Origin: Pollutiaquabacter aromativorans
GTDB taxonomy: Bacteria > Bacteroidota > Bacteroidia > AKYH767-A > 2013-40CM-41-45
Direction: 5' to 3'
Assembly (NCBI GenBank): GCA_049177215.1
Contig: CP185379.1
Span: 3,655,831-3,719,830, forward strand
Length of the DNA stretch: 64,000 nt
Part shown: positions 1 to 7,447 of the stretch, one piece after another
Layout of the letters: each line of letters opens with the position of its first letter
How positions within the stretch are numbered: the stretch's first letter is position 1
Made by a program: the position numbers and the translations under genes
Notes under the pieces: generated by a model
Database searches by the model: none
What the model was told of the DNA's origin: nothing
The model's input: the letters and a program-made list of their open reading frames with translations, nothing else

Positions 1-40
1 GACTGATATTACCTGTATTGGTGATGAAGGGAAAAATTAA

Positions 41-124
41 ACCGCATACTGCCTACCGCCCACTGCCTACCGCCCACTGCCTACCGCCTACTGCCTACCG
101 ACCTCTGCCTACCGCCCACTGCCT
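41..124. repeat. Degenerate heptamer tandem array (left)
   Basis: Twelve consecutive 7-bp units lie in a single register with no gap. They mostly alternate ACTGCCT with ACCGCCC, with variants such as ACCGCCT, ACCGACC and TCTGCCT. The rest of positions 1-178 shows no gene. The sequence differs from the arrays near 61.6 kb and 62.7 kb but the 7-bp period is the same. Confidence 0.9.
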
Positions 125-178
125 CAAAAAGTGCCAGCTCCGGCTCGATGATACCCGGAATCAATTTAACTTGTAACC

Positions 179-472
179 ATGAAACTCGACGACTTCAATC
201 CGGTCTTATTCTGGGATACGGACATGCGTACGTTGTCGGTGGAAGACCACGCGGGATTTATCATTTCGAGAGTGTGTATGTTGGGCGGGTGGAAGGACTG
301 GCAAATCCTGAAAGAGATGTACGGTGTTCCTCGTATGAAGCACGAGCTACTGCATGCCCGCTACCTCGATAAGAAGACACTCAATTACTTCAGTCTGGTT
401 CTGGAAGAACCCAAAGAGAACTTTCGATGTTACACCTTGGCGCAGTCGAATCCCGGACATTGGGATTATTGA
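179..472 (+). CDS. DUF6922-like small protein, probable antitoxin partner of AbiEii
   Basis: A 97-residue soluble protein without signal peptide or membrane segment. The N-terminal part (FWDTD at 12-16, then a run ending in GGWKDW) resembles the small DUF6922 proteins that in Bacteroidota precede AbiEii-type nucleotidyltransferases. That family assignment is from memory of the pattern, not from a search. Its last 46 nt overlap the start of the nucleotidyltransferase gene in another frame, which implies translational coupling. The probable job is antitoxin or regulator of the downstream enzyme in a type IV-like toxin-antitoxin pair, but it is unlike the winged-helix AbiEi antitoxin. Base composition is A+T-richer than most of the window, in line with horizontal acquisition. 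Confidence 0.7.
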   Translation: MKLDDFNPVLFWDTDMRTLSVEDHAGFIISRVCMLGGWKDWQILKEMYGVPRMKHELLHARYLDKKTLNYFSLVLEEPKENFRCYTLAQSNPGHWDY

Positions 473-1041
473 AAAGTCTTCACGGGATTGCCGAACTGCA
501 GCACTTCTATCTGGCGGGGGGAACGGCATTGGCATTGCGGTTCGGACATCGATTATCGATTGACCTGGATTTTTTTACTGCTGCTCCCTTTGAAGGGGAC
601 GATTTACTGAGGGTTCTCGATCAGTATTATGCAGTGACTATCATGATGCAAGCGAAGAATACCCTGATGGTATCACTGGACTCTGTGAAGGTTGATTTCA
701 TCCGTCATGATTACCCGATCATTAAACCTGTTTCTGTTATTAATGAACTACGAATTGCCTCGCCCGAAGACATCGGCGCGATGAAGCTGAATAGCATTAC
801 CAACAGGGGGGCGAAGAAGGATTTCTTCGATCTTCATGAGTTGCTTCGGCATTTTCCTTTATCAACCTTGTTCGGATTCTACGTACAAAAGTATCGCTAT
901 GCGGATGTCTCGATTGCTTTGAAGAGCATATCGTATTTTGACGATGCGGAAATCGAACCAGACCCTGTATCGCTCCGGAAATTATCCTGGAATACCATCA
1001 AGAAAGACCTGTCGGAGGTGGTGAGAACATTCGGGATATGA
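427..1041 (+). CDS. AbiEii/AbiGii-family nucleotidyltransferase (toxin-like)
   Basis: A 204-residue minimal nucleotidyltransferase-fold protein. The diagnostic elements are visible: a GGT helix-strand motif at 31-33, the metal-binding D46-x-D48 in SIDLDFF, a third acidic residue at about D90 (VKVDF), and the late KKDFFDLHELL motif (130-140) typical of AbiEii. The family transfers nucleotides to tRNA acceptor stems or other targets and acts as the toxin of type IV systems that abort phage infection. The gene overlaps the preceding small gene by 46 nt, so the two form one operon. No phage or integrase gene is adjacent. The catalytic residues look intact, so the enzyme is probably active. The antitoxin identity of the partner is inference. 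Confidence 0.85.
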   Translation: MLHLGAVESRTLGLLKSLHGIAELQHFYLAGGTALALRFGHRLSIDLDFFTAAPFEGDDLLRVLDQYYAVTIMMQAKNTLMVSLDSVKVDFIRHDYPIIKPVSVINELRIASPEDIGAMKLNSITNRGAKKDFFDLHELLRHFPLSTLFGFYVQKYRYADVSIALKSISYFDDAEIEPDPVSLRKLSWNTIKKDLSEVVRTFGI

Positions 1042-1183
1042 ATGTCCTTCGTGTGGCGTTCGAGATGTTATTGTTTGCAATCGTATTATCTTCTCAAGCT
1101 ATTTTACAAAGTCGGAACTGGTGAAAATCAAATAGCGAATCTATCCTTTGACAGGTCGCCCGCTTACTCATCAAATTAATTGT

Positions 1184-2734
1184 TCAGCGTTTGATAAAGC
1201 GGGTCATGGAAGTTTTCCCGTCCATCGTCGTGCATTGAAGGAGATAATATCCCGCCTGAAATGTTCGCACATCGATTTTCATGCGATCGGGACGCGCGTA
1301 AGAAATTTCCGGGGTAACACTTCTTCCGGTAAGGTCAACAATGCGGATCGATTCGGGATGGATGGACTGGGTCGAACTGACCAGGAGTTCGTCGGTCGCC
1401 GGATTGGGATAGATATCGAGCAATAGCTCAGGAGAGTCAATACCTACAGGAAATAATAAACAAATATCTTGATAGATAATGGAGTTCACAGGTTGAATAG
1501 AGACAGTGTCCTGTTGAGGAGTGTACGTCACAGGATGCAATGAGCCCAATCCCAACATGGGTCCAACAGGAAACGCTGTCCTGGTCAGCGTATAGTCCAC
1601 TACAGGTCCCATGCAGGGATTGTTATACGAAGAATCAAGTGTTATGGTGGCTCCATGCCCGTTAGGCCAGGCTACGTTAATGACATGGTGACCATCCGAC
1701 CAGTTCAAATCCCAGTTAATCCATGAACCTCCGGGAGGGTCTTTCCAGAAGTGATGTAGAAAGACACTGCCATTGGAATCTAATCCGATTACCGATGGTC
1801 CTATGTCGAATATGCCAGTGCCATTGTCCCTATAAGTAACGGAAACGAGGTAGATGTTTCCGGAAGAATCGGATGTGAGGGATCGCGGGTAATTTCCGTA
1901 TCCGTATGGAGCCCTGACACTGTCACTATAGTAGTATGACCAAACGGGCGTCCCGTCGGGTTGTTGTTTGGTGATATTAATGGATTGCTCCGGCGGATCC
2001 ATAACCATGATATCAAAGTATCCTTCAGTAGCGGTGACCAATGTGGAATCAGGCATAATGTGAAAATCGGCCAATGTGGTGTAATGTCCATGTTGAATTC
2101 CGTAATATTGAGATGGATAGGAGTTGCCTAAGGAGTCGACGTGCAGCATTTCAACACCTGTTCCGCTGTTTCCCGATTCATTAAATAACCACACGCCACC
2201 GTCTGGAGACGATCTGCAACCTCGGTATTCCATTTTGCCCGTGACCCGGCTCTTATTATAGACTCCCTGAAAAACACCGTTGGTGTCGATAATAATCACT
2301 CCGTCATCAATTGTTGCAAATGTCATAATAGGCGGTGGAGGACATTGATATTCCTGGACAAATAAGCGATTTCCGCTGATGGCCAGACCACCTAACCGTG
2401 TTGGTTCATGGTTAAAGGGATTGGGCGGTACCGAGAAGTTGAGGCACCACATGAGGTTACCGTTTCCATCCAGTTTGTAAACCCTTTGGCCAGTGACCCC
2501 ATAAACAGAAGCTGAAGATGATGCGGCAATATGTTCAGTCCCGGAGCCAACCTGCTTCATCCAGATCGATGCGCCCGCCTGATCTCTTTTCAGTAAATGC
2601 CCGTTGATAACCTCAAACGAACCATTAGCAAGGCCGCATTGTTGTCGGTTTGGAACATTCCATTGAATTGGTTGTCCTACTGTCTTGTGAGAAAGTACAA
2701 TCAAGATCACGAAGGTCAATTTCGAAATATTCAT
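1184..2734 (-). CDS. Secreted protein with T9SS type A sorting domain
   Basis: 516 residues with an N-terminal signal peptide (hydrophobic LTFVILIVLS followed by a cleavage site near VGQ). The middle consists of short beta-propeller-like segments (VYKLDGNGN, IIIDTNGVF, IGLDSNGSVF) that suggest a repeated strand-turn fold, with no catalytic motif I recognise. The last 80 residues are a type A T9SS sorting domain: YPNPATDELLV, IRIVDLTGR, then a terminal TRFIKR strand. The protein should cross the outer membrane through the T9SS and be attached to the surface or released. Third codon positions are noticeably A+T-rich compared with the genes from 3 kb onward, as for the neighbouring AbiE pair, so the whole left end may be a transferred segment. 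Function unknown. Confidence 0.85.
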   Translation of the reverse strand: MNISKLTFVILIVLSHKTVGQPIQWNVPNRQQCGLANGSFEVINGHLLKRDQAGASIWMKQVGSGTEHIAASSSASVYGVTGQRVYKLDGNGNLMWCLNFSVPPNPFNHEPTRLGGLAISGNRLFVQEYQCPPPPIMTFATIDDGVIIIDTNGVFQGVYNKSRVTGKMEYRGCRSSPDGGVWLFNESGNSGTGVEMLHVDSLGNSYPSQYYGIQHGHYTTLADFHIMPDSTLVTATEGYFDIMVMDPPEQSINITKQQPDGTPVWSYYYSDSVRAPYGYGNYPRSLTSDSSGNIYLVSVTYRDNGTGIFDIGPSVIGLDSNGSVFLHHFWKDPPGGSWINWDLNWSDGHHVINVAWPNGHGATITLDSSYNNPCMGPVVDYTLTRTAFPVGPMLGLGSLHPVTYTPQQDTVSIQPVNSIIYQDICLLFPVGIDSPELLLDIYPNPATDELLVSSTQSIHPESIRIVDLTGRSVTPEISYARPDRMKIDVRTFQAGYYLLQCTTMDGKTSMTRFIKR

Positions 2735-2906
2735 TGTGATTATTTTTTGTAAACCTGTGAATTATATCATTGATTCACGAATTATTGTCAACTGAAAACA
2801 TCCAATTCACCTATCGAAACCGGCGCTTCATCAATTTTCGCAGCATATCCAAAAGAAATCGATTCCAGTCAGCCGAAAAGCATGTAAGCAGCAACTCAAT
2901 CCTGAA

Positions 2907-2914
2907 TACATTTG
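2907..2914 (+). promoter_or_regulatory. TANNTTTG -7 element, 4 nt before the OsmC start
   Basis: TACATTTG matches the Bacteroidota primary-sigma -7 consensus. Only four bases separate it from the ATG at 2919, so transcription would begin at or within the start codon. I see no clear TTTG -33 box at the usual distance. Confidence 0.45.
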
Positions 2915-2918
2915 TCGC

Positions 2919-3392
2919 ATGTCTGACTCCATTCACCACTATTATCTCACCACCACCTGGAAAGGCAACCGCGGCTCCGGCACTTCGGATGTCGGCGCTT
3001 ACGATCGCTTGCATACGGTTGAAGTACCGGGAAAACCGGTGCTTACGCTCACGACCGACAACGCCCAATACGGCGACCGCCGTGTGTTGAATCCGGAAGA
3101 CCTGCTGGTGACGGCTTTGTCGTCCTGTCACATGATGTCGTATCTCTACCTCTGCGCGAAAGCGCGGGTGGTAGTCACCGCTTATGTGGATCGGGCGGAG
3201 GGGAAGATGATCGAGTGGGAGAAGGGGGGAGGCCGTTTCGAAGAAGTCGTCCTGAAACCGGAGGTAACCGTGCAAGATGCTTCCATGCTCGAACGTGCCA
3301 GGCAGTTGCACGAGATGGCGCACAAGATCTGCTACATCGCCAACTCGGTGAATTTTCCGGTGCGGTGTCAACCGGTCATCGTAGTTGCCTAA
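2919..3392 (+). CDS. OsmC/Ohr-family peroxide-reducing protein
   Basis: 157 residues spanning the whole OsmC fold. The two reactive cysteines are at C70 (ALSSCHMMSYL, at the head of the central helix) and C138 (HKICYIANSV). This family uses such a pair to reduce organic hydroperoxides or related electrophiles with dithiol donors in the cytoplasm. The NPEDLL segment before C70 is the usual family signature. There is no signal peptide. It is transcribed alone, convergent with the helical protein downstream. The sequence resembles the general OsmC branch more than Ohr, and the substrate cannot be read from the sequence. Confidence 0.9.
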   Translation: MSDSIHHYYLTTTWKGNRGSGTSDVGAYDRLHTVEVPGKPVLTLTTDNAQYGDRRVLNPEDLLVTALSSCHMMSYLYLCAKARVVVTAYVDRAEGKMIEWEKGGGRFEEVVLKPEVTVQDASMLERARQLHEMAHKICYIANSVNFPVRCQPVIVVA

Positions 3393-3402
3393 GTAATTTG
3401 CC

Positions 3403-3879
3403 TTAGCTGGCGAGGAGTCGGAGCTCCTGCTCGTAGTCGAACTGCAGGTCTTCATGCAACTTCGCGATCGTCTGCCGGATTTTCTTCAATTGACCTTCGT
3501 ACAGGTTGACCAACACGGGACTATCACGGTAGGGAATGCCGGAGTCGCGTAGTGTCTGCAGAAAATGCATGCGTAACTCGATCTCCGTTTCCTGCTTTCC
3601 GCTGTACCGAATGTAGCGGTTGAGGTCGCGCAGGACCTTGCGGACGCTTTTCTTGGCCAGGTAAAGCGTACTTCTGTTCATTTCCCCGAACCGGGCGCTC
3701 ATCTGGTCGCGGATGTGCTTTCGGTAACCCGCCTCATCGGAGGATTCGAAGACGAGGTACGTCAGCAGTTCCTTGTTCTCCGCTTTGTGTTTCGCCAGCC
3801 GAATGCAATAGTCCAGCAACTGTTTCGGTGAGCGCGTGGCGAGCTCTTTGGAGATTTCTGCTAAGGTGGCGGGCCGCAT
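3403..3879 (-). CDS. Conserved helical protein of unknown function
   Basis: 158 residues, rich in Lys, Arg, Glu and Leu, predicted almost entirely alpha-helical, without signal peptide or membrane segment. I recognise the general look of a small cytoplasmic family found across Bacteroidota but can give no function. The start is supported by a TAACTTTG element eight bases upstream. The gene ends 10 bp from the end of the convergent OsmC gene, and its upstream neighbour, the head-GIN lipoprotein, is divergent, so it is probably a single-gene transcript. Confidence 0.75.
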   Translation of the reverse strand: MRPATLAEISKELATRSPKQLLDYCIRLAKHKAENKELLTYLVFESSDEAGYRKHIRDQMSARFGEMNRSTLYLAKKSVRKVLRDLNRYIRYSGKQETEIELRMHFLQTLRDSGIPYRDSPVLVNLYEGQLKKIRQTIAKLHEDLQFDYEQELRLLAS

Positions 3880-3887
3880 ATTCGGTT

Positions 3888-3895
3888 CAAAGTTA
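3888..3895 (-). promoter_or_regulatory. TAACTTTG -7 element for the helical protein
   Basis: A full TANNTTTG match on the minus strand. Eight bases separate it from the ATG at 3879, so the predicted leader is nearly absent. Confidence 0.5.
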
Positions 3896-3989
3896 GGGAC
3901 GGCGGATTCGGTACGGATGGTTTCATGCTCGAAATGCTAACAGCCTTGCGGGGTGTTGCGGATTTACGTCCTTTGCTGTAGGTTTAACC

Positions 3990-4706
3990 ATGCTTCGATC
4001 GACCATGCGACTGCTTCTTCCTGGCATTCTTTGCCTATCCCTTTTCAGTTCCTGTAGTCTGACCTGTACCCAGGGCGAAGGCCCCGTGGTCGACGATCAT
4101 CGAAAACTCGATCGCTTTGATCGGATCCAGTTGAATTTCGATGCACGGATTTCGATCCATAAAGGTGATGTCCCCGGTCTTGTCATCCACGCGCAGGAGA
4201 ATCTGCTGAATGAAATCGTGGCCAAGGAGAGCGGCGGAAAACTCGAATTGAATTCGGAATCCTGTATGGAGGTGGACGAGCCGGTTCGGATCGACATCAC
4301 CGTACCGGACCTGCGCGAACTGGAAGTGACCGGCAGCGGTGATATCGTGTTGCTGGACACGTTCATGGTCGAAACCATTGAGCTATCGGTGACCGGCTCC
4401 GGCAGCATTCACGGACGCCTTGTCGCTGCCCGAATAGAAAGCGAAGTAACCGGCTCCGGCGATATCGTGCTGGAAGGTTCCGCGAACGAACAAGTGATCG
4501 ACATCACCGGTTCCGGCGACGTGAAAGCGATGGCCTTGCCCTGCAATACCGCGGATGTGGACGTGACCGGCTCCGGGGATGCTTACTTGTATGTCATCAA
4601 GCAACTCGACGCTGAAGTCAGCGGTAGCGGTACCGTTCACTACAAAGGCAAACCCGAAATGAAGTCGGAAGTCAACGGCAGCGGTAAAGTGGTGGATGAC
4701 AATTAA
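3990..4706 (+). CDS. Head-GIN (DUF2807) lipoprotein
   Basis: 238 residues. The N-terminus is a lipoprotein signal ending in LFSSC, so the mature protein is probably lipid-anchored in the envelope. The rest is a right-handed beta-solenoid built of strands separated by the recurrent motif VTGSGDI or close variants (about seven copies between residues 113 and 230), the hallmark of the DUF2807 'putative auto-transporter adhesin, head GIN' family. The family is common in Bacteroidota and its role is unproven. The gene converges on the TonB-C gene with only 10 bp between the stop codons. ATG codons at 3990 and 4005 are both possible starts. Either leaves an intact signal. Confidence 0.85.
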   Translation: MLRSTMRLLLPGILCLSLFSSCSLTCTQGEGPVVDDHRKLDRFDRIQLNFDARISIHKGDVPGLVIHAQENLLNEIVAKESGGKLELNSESCMEVDEPVRIDITVPDLRELEVTGSGDIVLLDTFMVETIELSVTGSGSIHGRLVAARIESEVTGSGDIVLEGSANEQVIDITGSGDVKAMALPCNTADVDVTGSGDAYLYVIKQLDAEVSGSGTVHYKGKPEMKSEVNGSGKVVDDN

Positions 4707-4716
4707 TGAACCAGGT

Positions 4717-5478
4717 TCAGTTCAGGTGCACCCGCACCGGTAACGTATAACGTACCAGGACCGGTTGTCCTTTTTTCGTCGCGGGTTTCCATGCCGGCAT
4801 GTTCCGTATCACCCGGACCGCTTCCGTATTCAAGTCCTTGTTCGCGCCGCGTACGACGTGCGGATACAGTACTTTGCCTTTGCGGTCGATGATGAATTCC
4901 ACGAATGCCAGCGTTCCGGCCGAGCCGTCCTTTACCGCGGCAGTATTCAGGTTTTTCTTCAGGTAACCGAACAATCCTTCCGTGCCACCCGGGAATTCCG
5001 GTAACTGATCAACATAACGTTCGGTTTGTTTATCGGCTTCCGCGGCGCTCATCACCGGCTCGGGTTTGGTAACCAGGGCCCGGCGGAAGGTCTTCACCGG
5101 CATCACCTCGTCGCCGAAGTGCACATTGCCGCCGCAGTTTTTCGTCAGCAGGATGTACGTAGCCGTGTCACCCAGCGCAAGCACCGAACTCCAGTCGCGG
5201 CAGGCTGCCAGCGTATCGCTCTGCTGCCAGTTTACGACGCCCCGTTGAAAGTAGGCTTTCGGGTCGAGGTCGTTTTCCTTCAGGCTGTTGTTCAAGAACG
5301 TTTCGGCGGTCGAGTACTGCTGTGACTGGATCAATTGCAGGCCTTTGTCATTCGGATTTTGCAAGAGGCCTTCCTTGACCGATTGATCGAGTGTAGGATC
5401 CAGCGGGGTGCCCGTTTGTGCTGTTGTATTCAGCGTAAATGCTAATATGAAAAGTAGAAAAGTCCGAAACGTATGCAT
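4717..5478 (-). CDS. Secreted TPR protein with TonB C-terminal domain
   Basis: 253 residues with a signal peptide (FLLFILAFTLNTTAQ). Residues about 40-110 form one or two tetratricopeptide-like helical repeats (AETFLNNSL, AYFQRGVVNWQQ, ACRDW). Residues about 150-250 are a TonB C-terminal domain: LPEFPGGTEGLFGYL, then VEFIIDRKGKV, and AVRVIRNMPAWKPATKKGQPV followed by VRYTLPVRV. Unlike classical TonB there is no N-terminal membrane anchor retained after cleavage and no Pro-rich linker, so it is a periplasmic TonB-C protein that may bind partner proteins rather than energise transport. Proteins of this layout are common in the phylum. It lies directly downstream of the sialidase-like gene on the same strand, 17 bp away. 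Confidence 0.85.
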   Translation of the reverse strand: MHTFRTFLLFILAFTLNTTAQTGTPLDPTLDQSVKEGLLQNPNDKGLQLIQSQQYSTAETFLNNSLKENDLDPKAYFQRGVVNWQQSDTLAACRDWSSVLALGDTATYILLTKNCGGNVHFGDEVMPVKTFRRALVTKPEPVMSAAEADKQTERYVDQLPEFPGGTEGLFGYLKKNLNTAAVKDGSAGTLAFVEFIIDRKGKVLYPHVVRGANKDLNTEAVRVIRNMPAWKPATKKGQPVLVRYTLPVRVHLN

Positions 5479-5495
5479 GGATTATCGCGATAGGA

Positions 5496-7331
5496 TTAGT
5501 GGTTAATGACCAGTTCCGCCTGCGACAACCCTTTATCATTCCGCAGCAGTATCGTGTAGTGGCCGTTTGCGAGTTGATGGGTTTCGATCGGAATCCTGCT
5601 GACACCGGCGGAGAGTTGCAAGGTGCTTGTTGTACAAATGCGTCCACGAGCATCCACGATTTGCAGGCGATACGTGCCGGCAGTAAGGAGGTTGACCTCC
5701 ACCCGGCTGAAGCTGCCGGCCGGATTGGGTGCAATGCCCATGGAAGCGATGCTGCCCGTATGAGCGGGAAGTCCGGTGTTAAACCGGAAGGGAACCAGGG
5801 CGGCGACCAGATCCAATTCGCCGTCGTTCGTCCTGCCATCGCCCCATACGGGAATGCCGTAGTTCTCCGTCACGACGAGTCCGTTGTATTCTCCGATACC
5901 GAAATCCTGATTGACGGACCCGATCGTATTGAAATCGGTCGGGGCGTCGCTGACGGGAATGTCGTTGTTGAAACTATTGCCGCCGTCGAACGACCAGGCC
6001 ATGTAATAGTCGGTGTTGGCCGTGCCGGGATGGTTCCGTCGGTCGTACCAACCGACCGCGACGATCCCTCCGTAGCTCACCGCCAGGTTCGGGTAGAATT
6101 GATCGGAGGCGTCTCCGGGTGCCGTGTTGTTAAGCACGATCGCCGGGCTCCAGGTTTGTCCTTCATCGGTCGACTTGCTGAAGTAAATGTCCATGCCCGT
6201 CGTTCCCTGCGCGTTCACACCATTTGCCGACCAGACCAGATATGCATTCCCGGAATTGGTCTGCATGTAGGATTTGTCCACGGCCAGGTACACGCACGGG
6301 TACATGCGATCAACGTTGATGCCGGCAATCGTCTGTCCGGATTGACCGGGTGAGAAGTTGGGTATTTGTGTCTCGCTGACAAGTTGTGGTGCGCTGAAGC
6401 TGATGCCGCCATCGTCGGAGTAAGCATGGTACATCCCGAAATTGACATTGTCCGTTGATCCGAAAAACGAAACGTGTACTCGCCCGGTCGCTGCCACATC
6501 GATAGAGCCGAACTGGACGAACACGAACGAATTATCGGTCACATACGTGGAAGATGAAAAACTCCCCGAACCGGGGCTTAAATGCCGAACGGCTATCGCG
6601 TTAAGGTTCGCGGGGCCTCCGGCTTCATAGTAAACACAGTACACCGTGTTCGCGTACGATGAAAATCCACGATCGACAGCGAGCCATTCTTTGTCCGCGA
6701 TCGGCCCGTTGAACTGGGTGGGATCGAACAGCGCAGTAATCGGACCCGTCGTACTGATAATAGCGGGATCGGTGCCCCGTTGCCAGGTCACACCATCGTC
6801 GTCGGAGAAAGCCCAGAGCAGGTCCCAGGTGACGGAGGTGAAACCCTGTAAGTACAAATTGATCCAACTGGTATAGATCCTGCCGTTCATGTCGTAGCAG
6901 AAATTCGGATCCCCGCCTCCGGCTATGGTGACGCCGCTGGTTACAGGCAAGGGGTCGAATGCGCTGCGTTGCCAGCTTGTGCCGAAATCATGGCTATAAT
7001 AAATGTGATTGACAGGAACATCGGTTGCGCCGGAACCGTTGGGGTCGACCGTATTGGAAGAAACGATCAGGATGGTGCTGTCGTGAGGGCTGCCGGTGGC
7101 ATGCACTTCCGACTCCGCTTCACTTCCGCCACTCACCACCACTTCGGTGATACTGGCGGTTCGGGCCTCTTGCTGAAATTCGGCTTGCAGGGTGGCCGGC
7201 AGGTGTTTCCGGACCTCCGGATTATCCAGAAATCCCGGACGAAGTTTTTCGCGGATGATCTTCCGGACTATTTCCGCGGAGCGTTCCTTCGGGAGCGTAC
7301 CCTGGCCGTTGGATTGAAGAAACAAGGCCAA
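5496..7331 (-). CDS. Sialidase-like BNR/Asp-box propeller with T9SS type A domain, 5' frameshift suspected
   Basis: The open frame of 611 residues contains at least four Asp-box motifs (SDDDGVTW, SDDGGISF, STDEGQTW, SFDGGNSF), the hallmark of six-bladed sialidase-type propellers. The sialidase Arg triad is not obvious, so enzyme activity is uncertain. A type A sorting domain ends the protein (GIAPNPAGSFSRVEVNLL ... YTILLRNDKG). The frame is closed by TAA at 7344-7346 and opens only with TTG at 7331, giving a half signal peptide. An ATG at 7362 in the next frame encodes MRHTFLIAV, and joining it across a one-base shift near 7331-7345 yields a normal signal peptide ending in LALFLQSNGQG. The gene therefore very likely starts at 7362 and carries a frameshift or a sequence error. 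Confidence 0.8.
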   Translation of the reverse strand: MALFLQSNGQGTLPKERSAEIVRKIIREKLRPGFLDNPEVRKHLPATLQAEFQQEARTASITEVVVSGGSEAESEVHATGSPHDSTILIVSSNTVDPNGSGATDVPVNHIYYSHDFGTSWQRSAFDPLPVTSGVTIAGGGDPNFCYDMNGRIYTSWINLYLQGFTSVTWDLLWAFSDDDGVTWQRGTDPAIISTTGPITALFDPTQFNGPIADKEWLAVDRGFSSYANTVYCVYYEAGGPANLNAIAVRHLSPGSGSFSSSTYVTDNSFVFVQFGSIDVAATGRVHVSFFGSTDNVNFGMYHAYSDDGGISFSAPQLVSETQIPNFSPGQSGQTIAGINVDRMYPCVYLAVDKSYMQTNSGNAYLVWSANGVNAQGTTGMDIYFSKSTDEGQTWSPAIVLNNTAPGDASDQFYPNLAVSYGGIVAVGWYDRRNHPGTANTDYYMAWSFDGGNSFNNDIPVSDAPTDFNTIGSVNQDFGIGEYNGLVVTENYGIPVWGDGRTNDGELDLVAALVPFRFNTGLPAHTGSIASMGIAPNPAGSFSRVEVNLLTAGTYRLQIVDARGRICTTSTLQLSAGVSRIPIETHQLANGHYTILLRNDKGLSQAELVINH

Positions 7332-7435
7332 TGCAAACGGCGATTAGGAAAGTATGGCGCATGGTGTTGTGGAGATGGTCCTACAAGATAATGTTTTCCT
7401 GATTTCACCCTTGCGAAGCCGGCCGTCGGATTCTC

Positions 7436-7443
7436 TATCTTGC
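7436..7443 (+). promoter_or_regulatory. TATCTTGC -7-like element, 4 nt before start
   Basis: TATCTTGC departs from TANNTTTG at its last two bases and is followed by CGCC and the ATG at 7448. This is the same four-base spacing seen at several other genes in the window. Confidence 0.35.
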
Positions 7444-7447
7444 CGCC

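Noticed and set aside
41..124. CRISPR array or direct-repeat protein-binding iterons
   Set aside because: Units are 7 bp and contiguous with no spacers, and no replication or cas gene is near.
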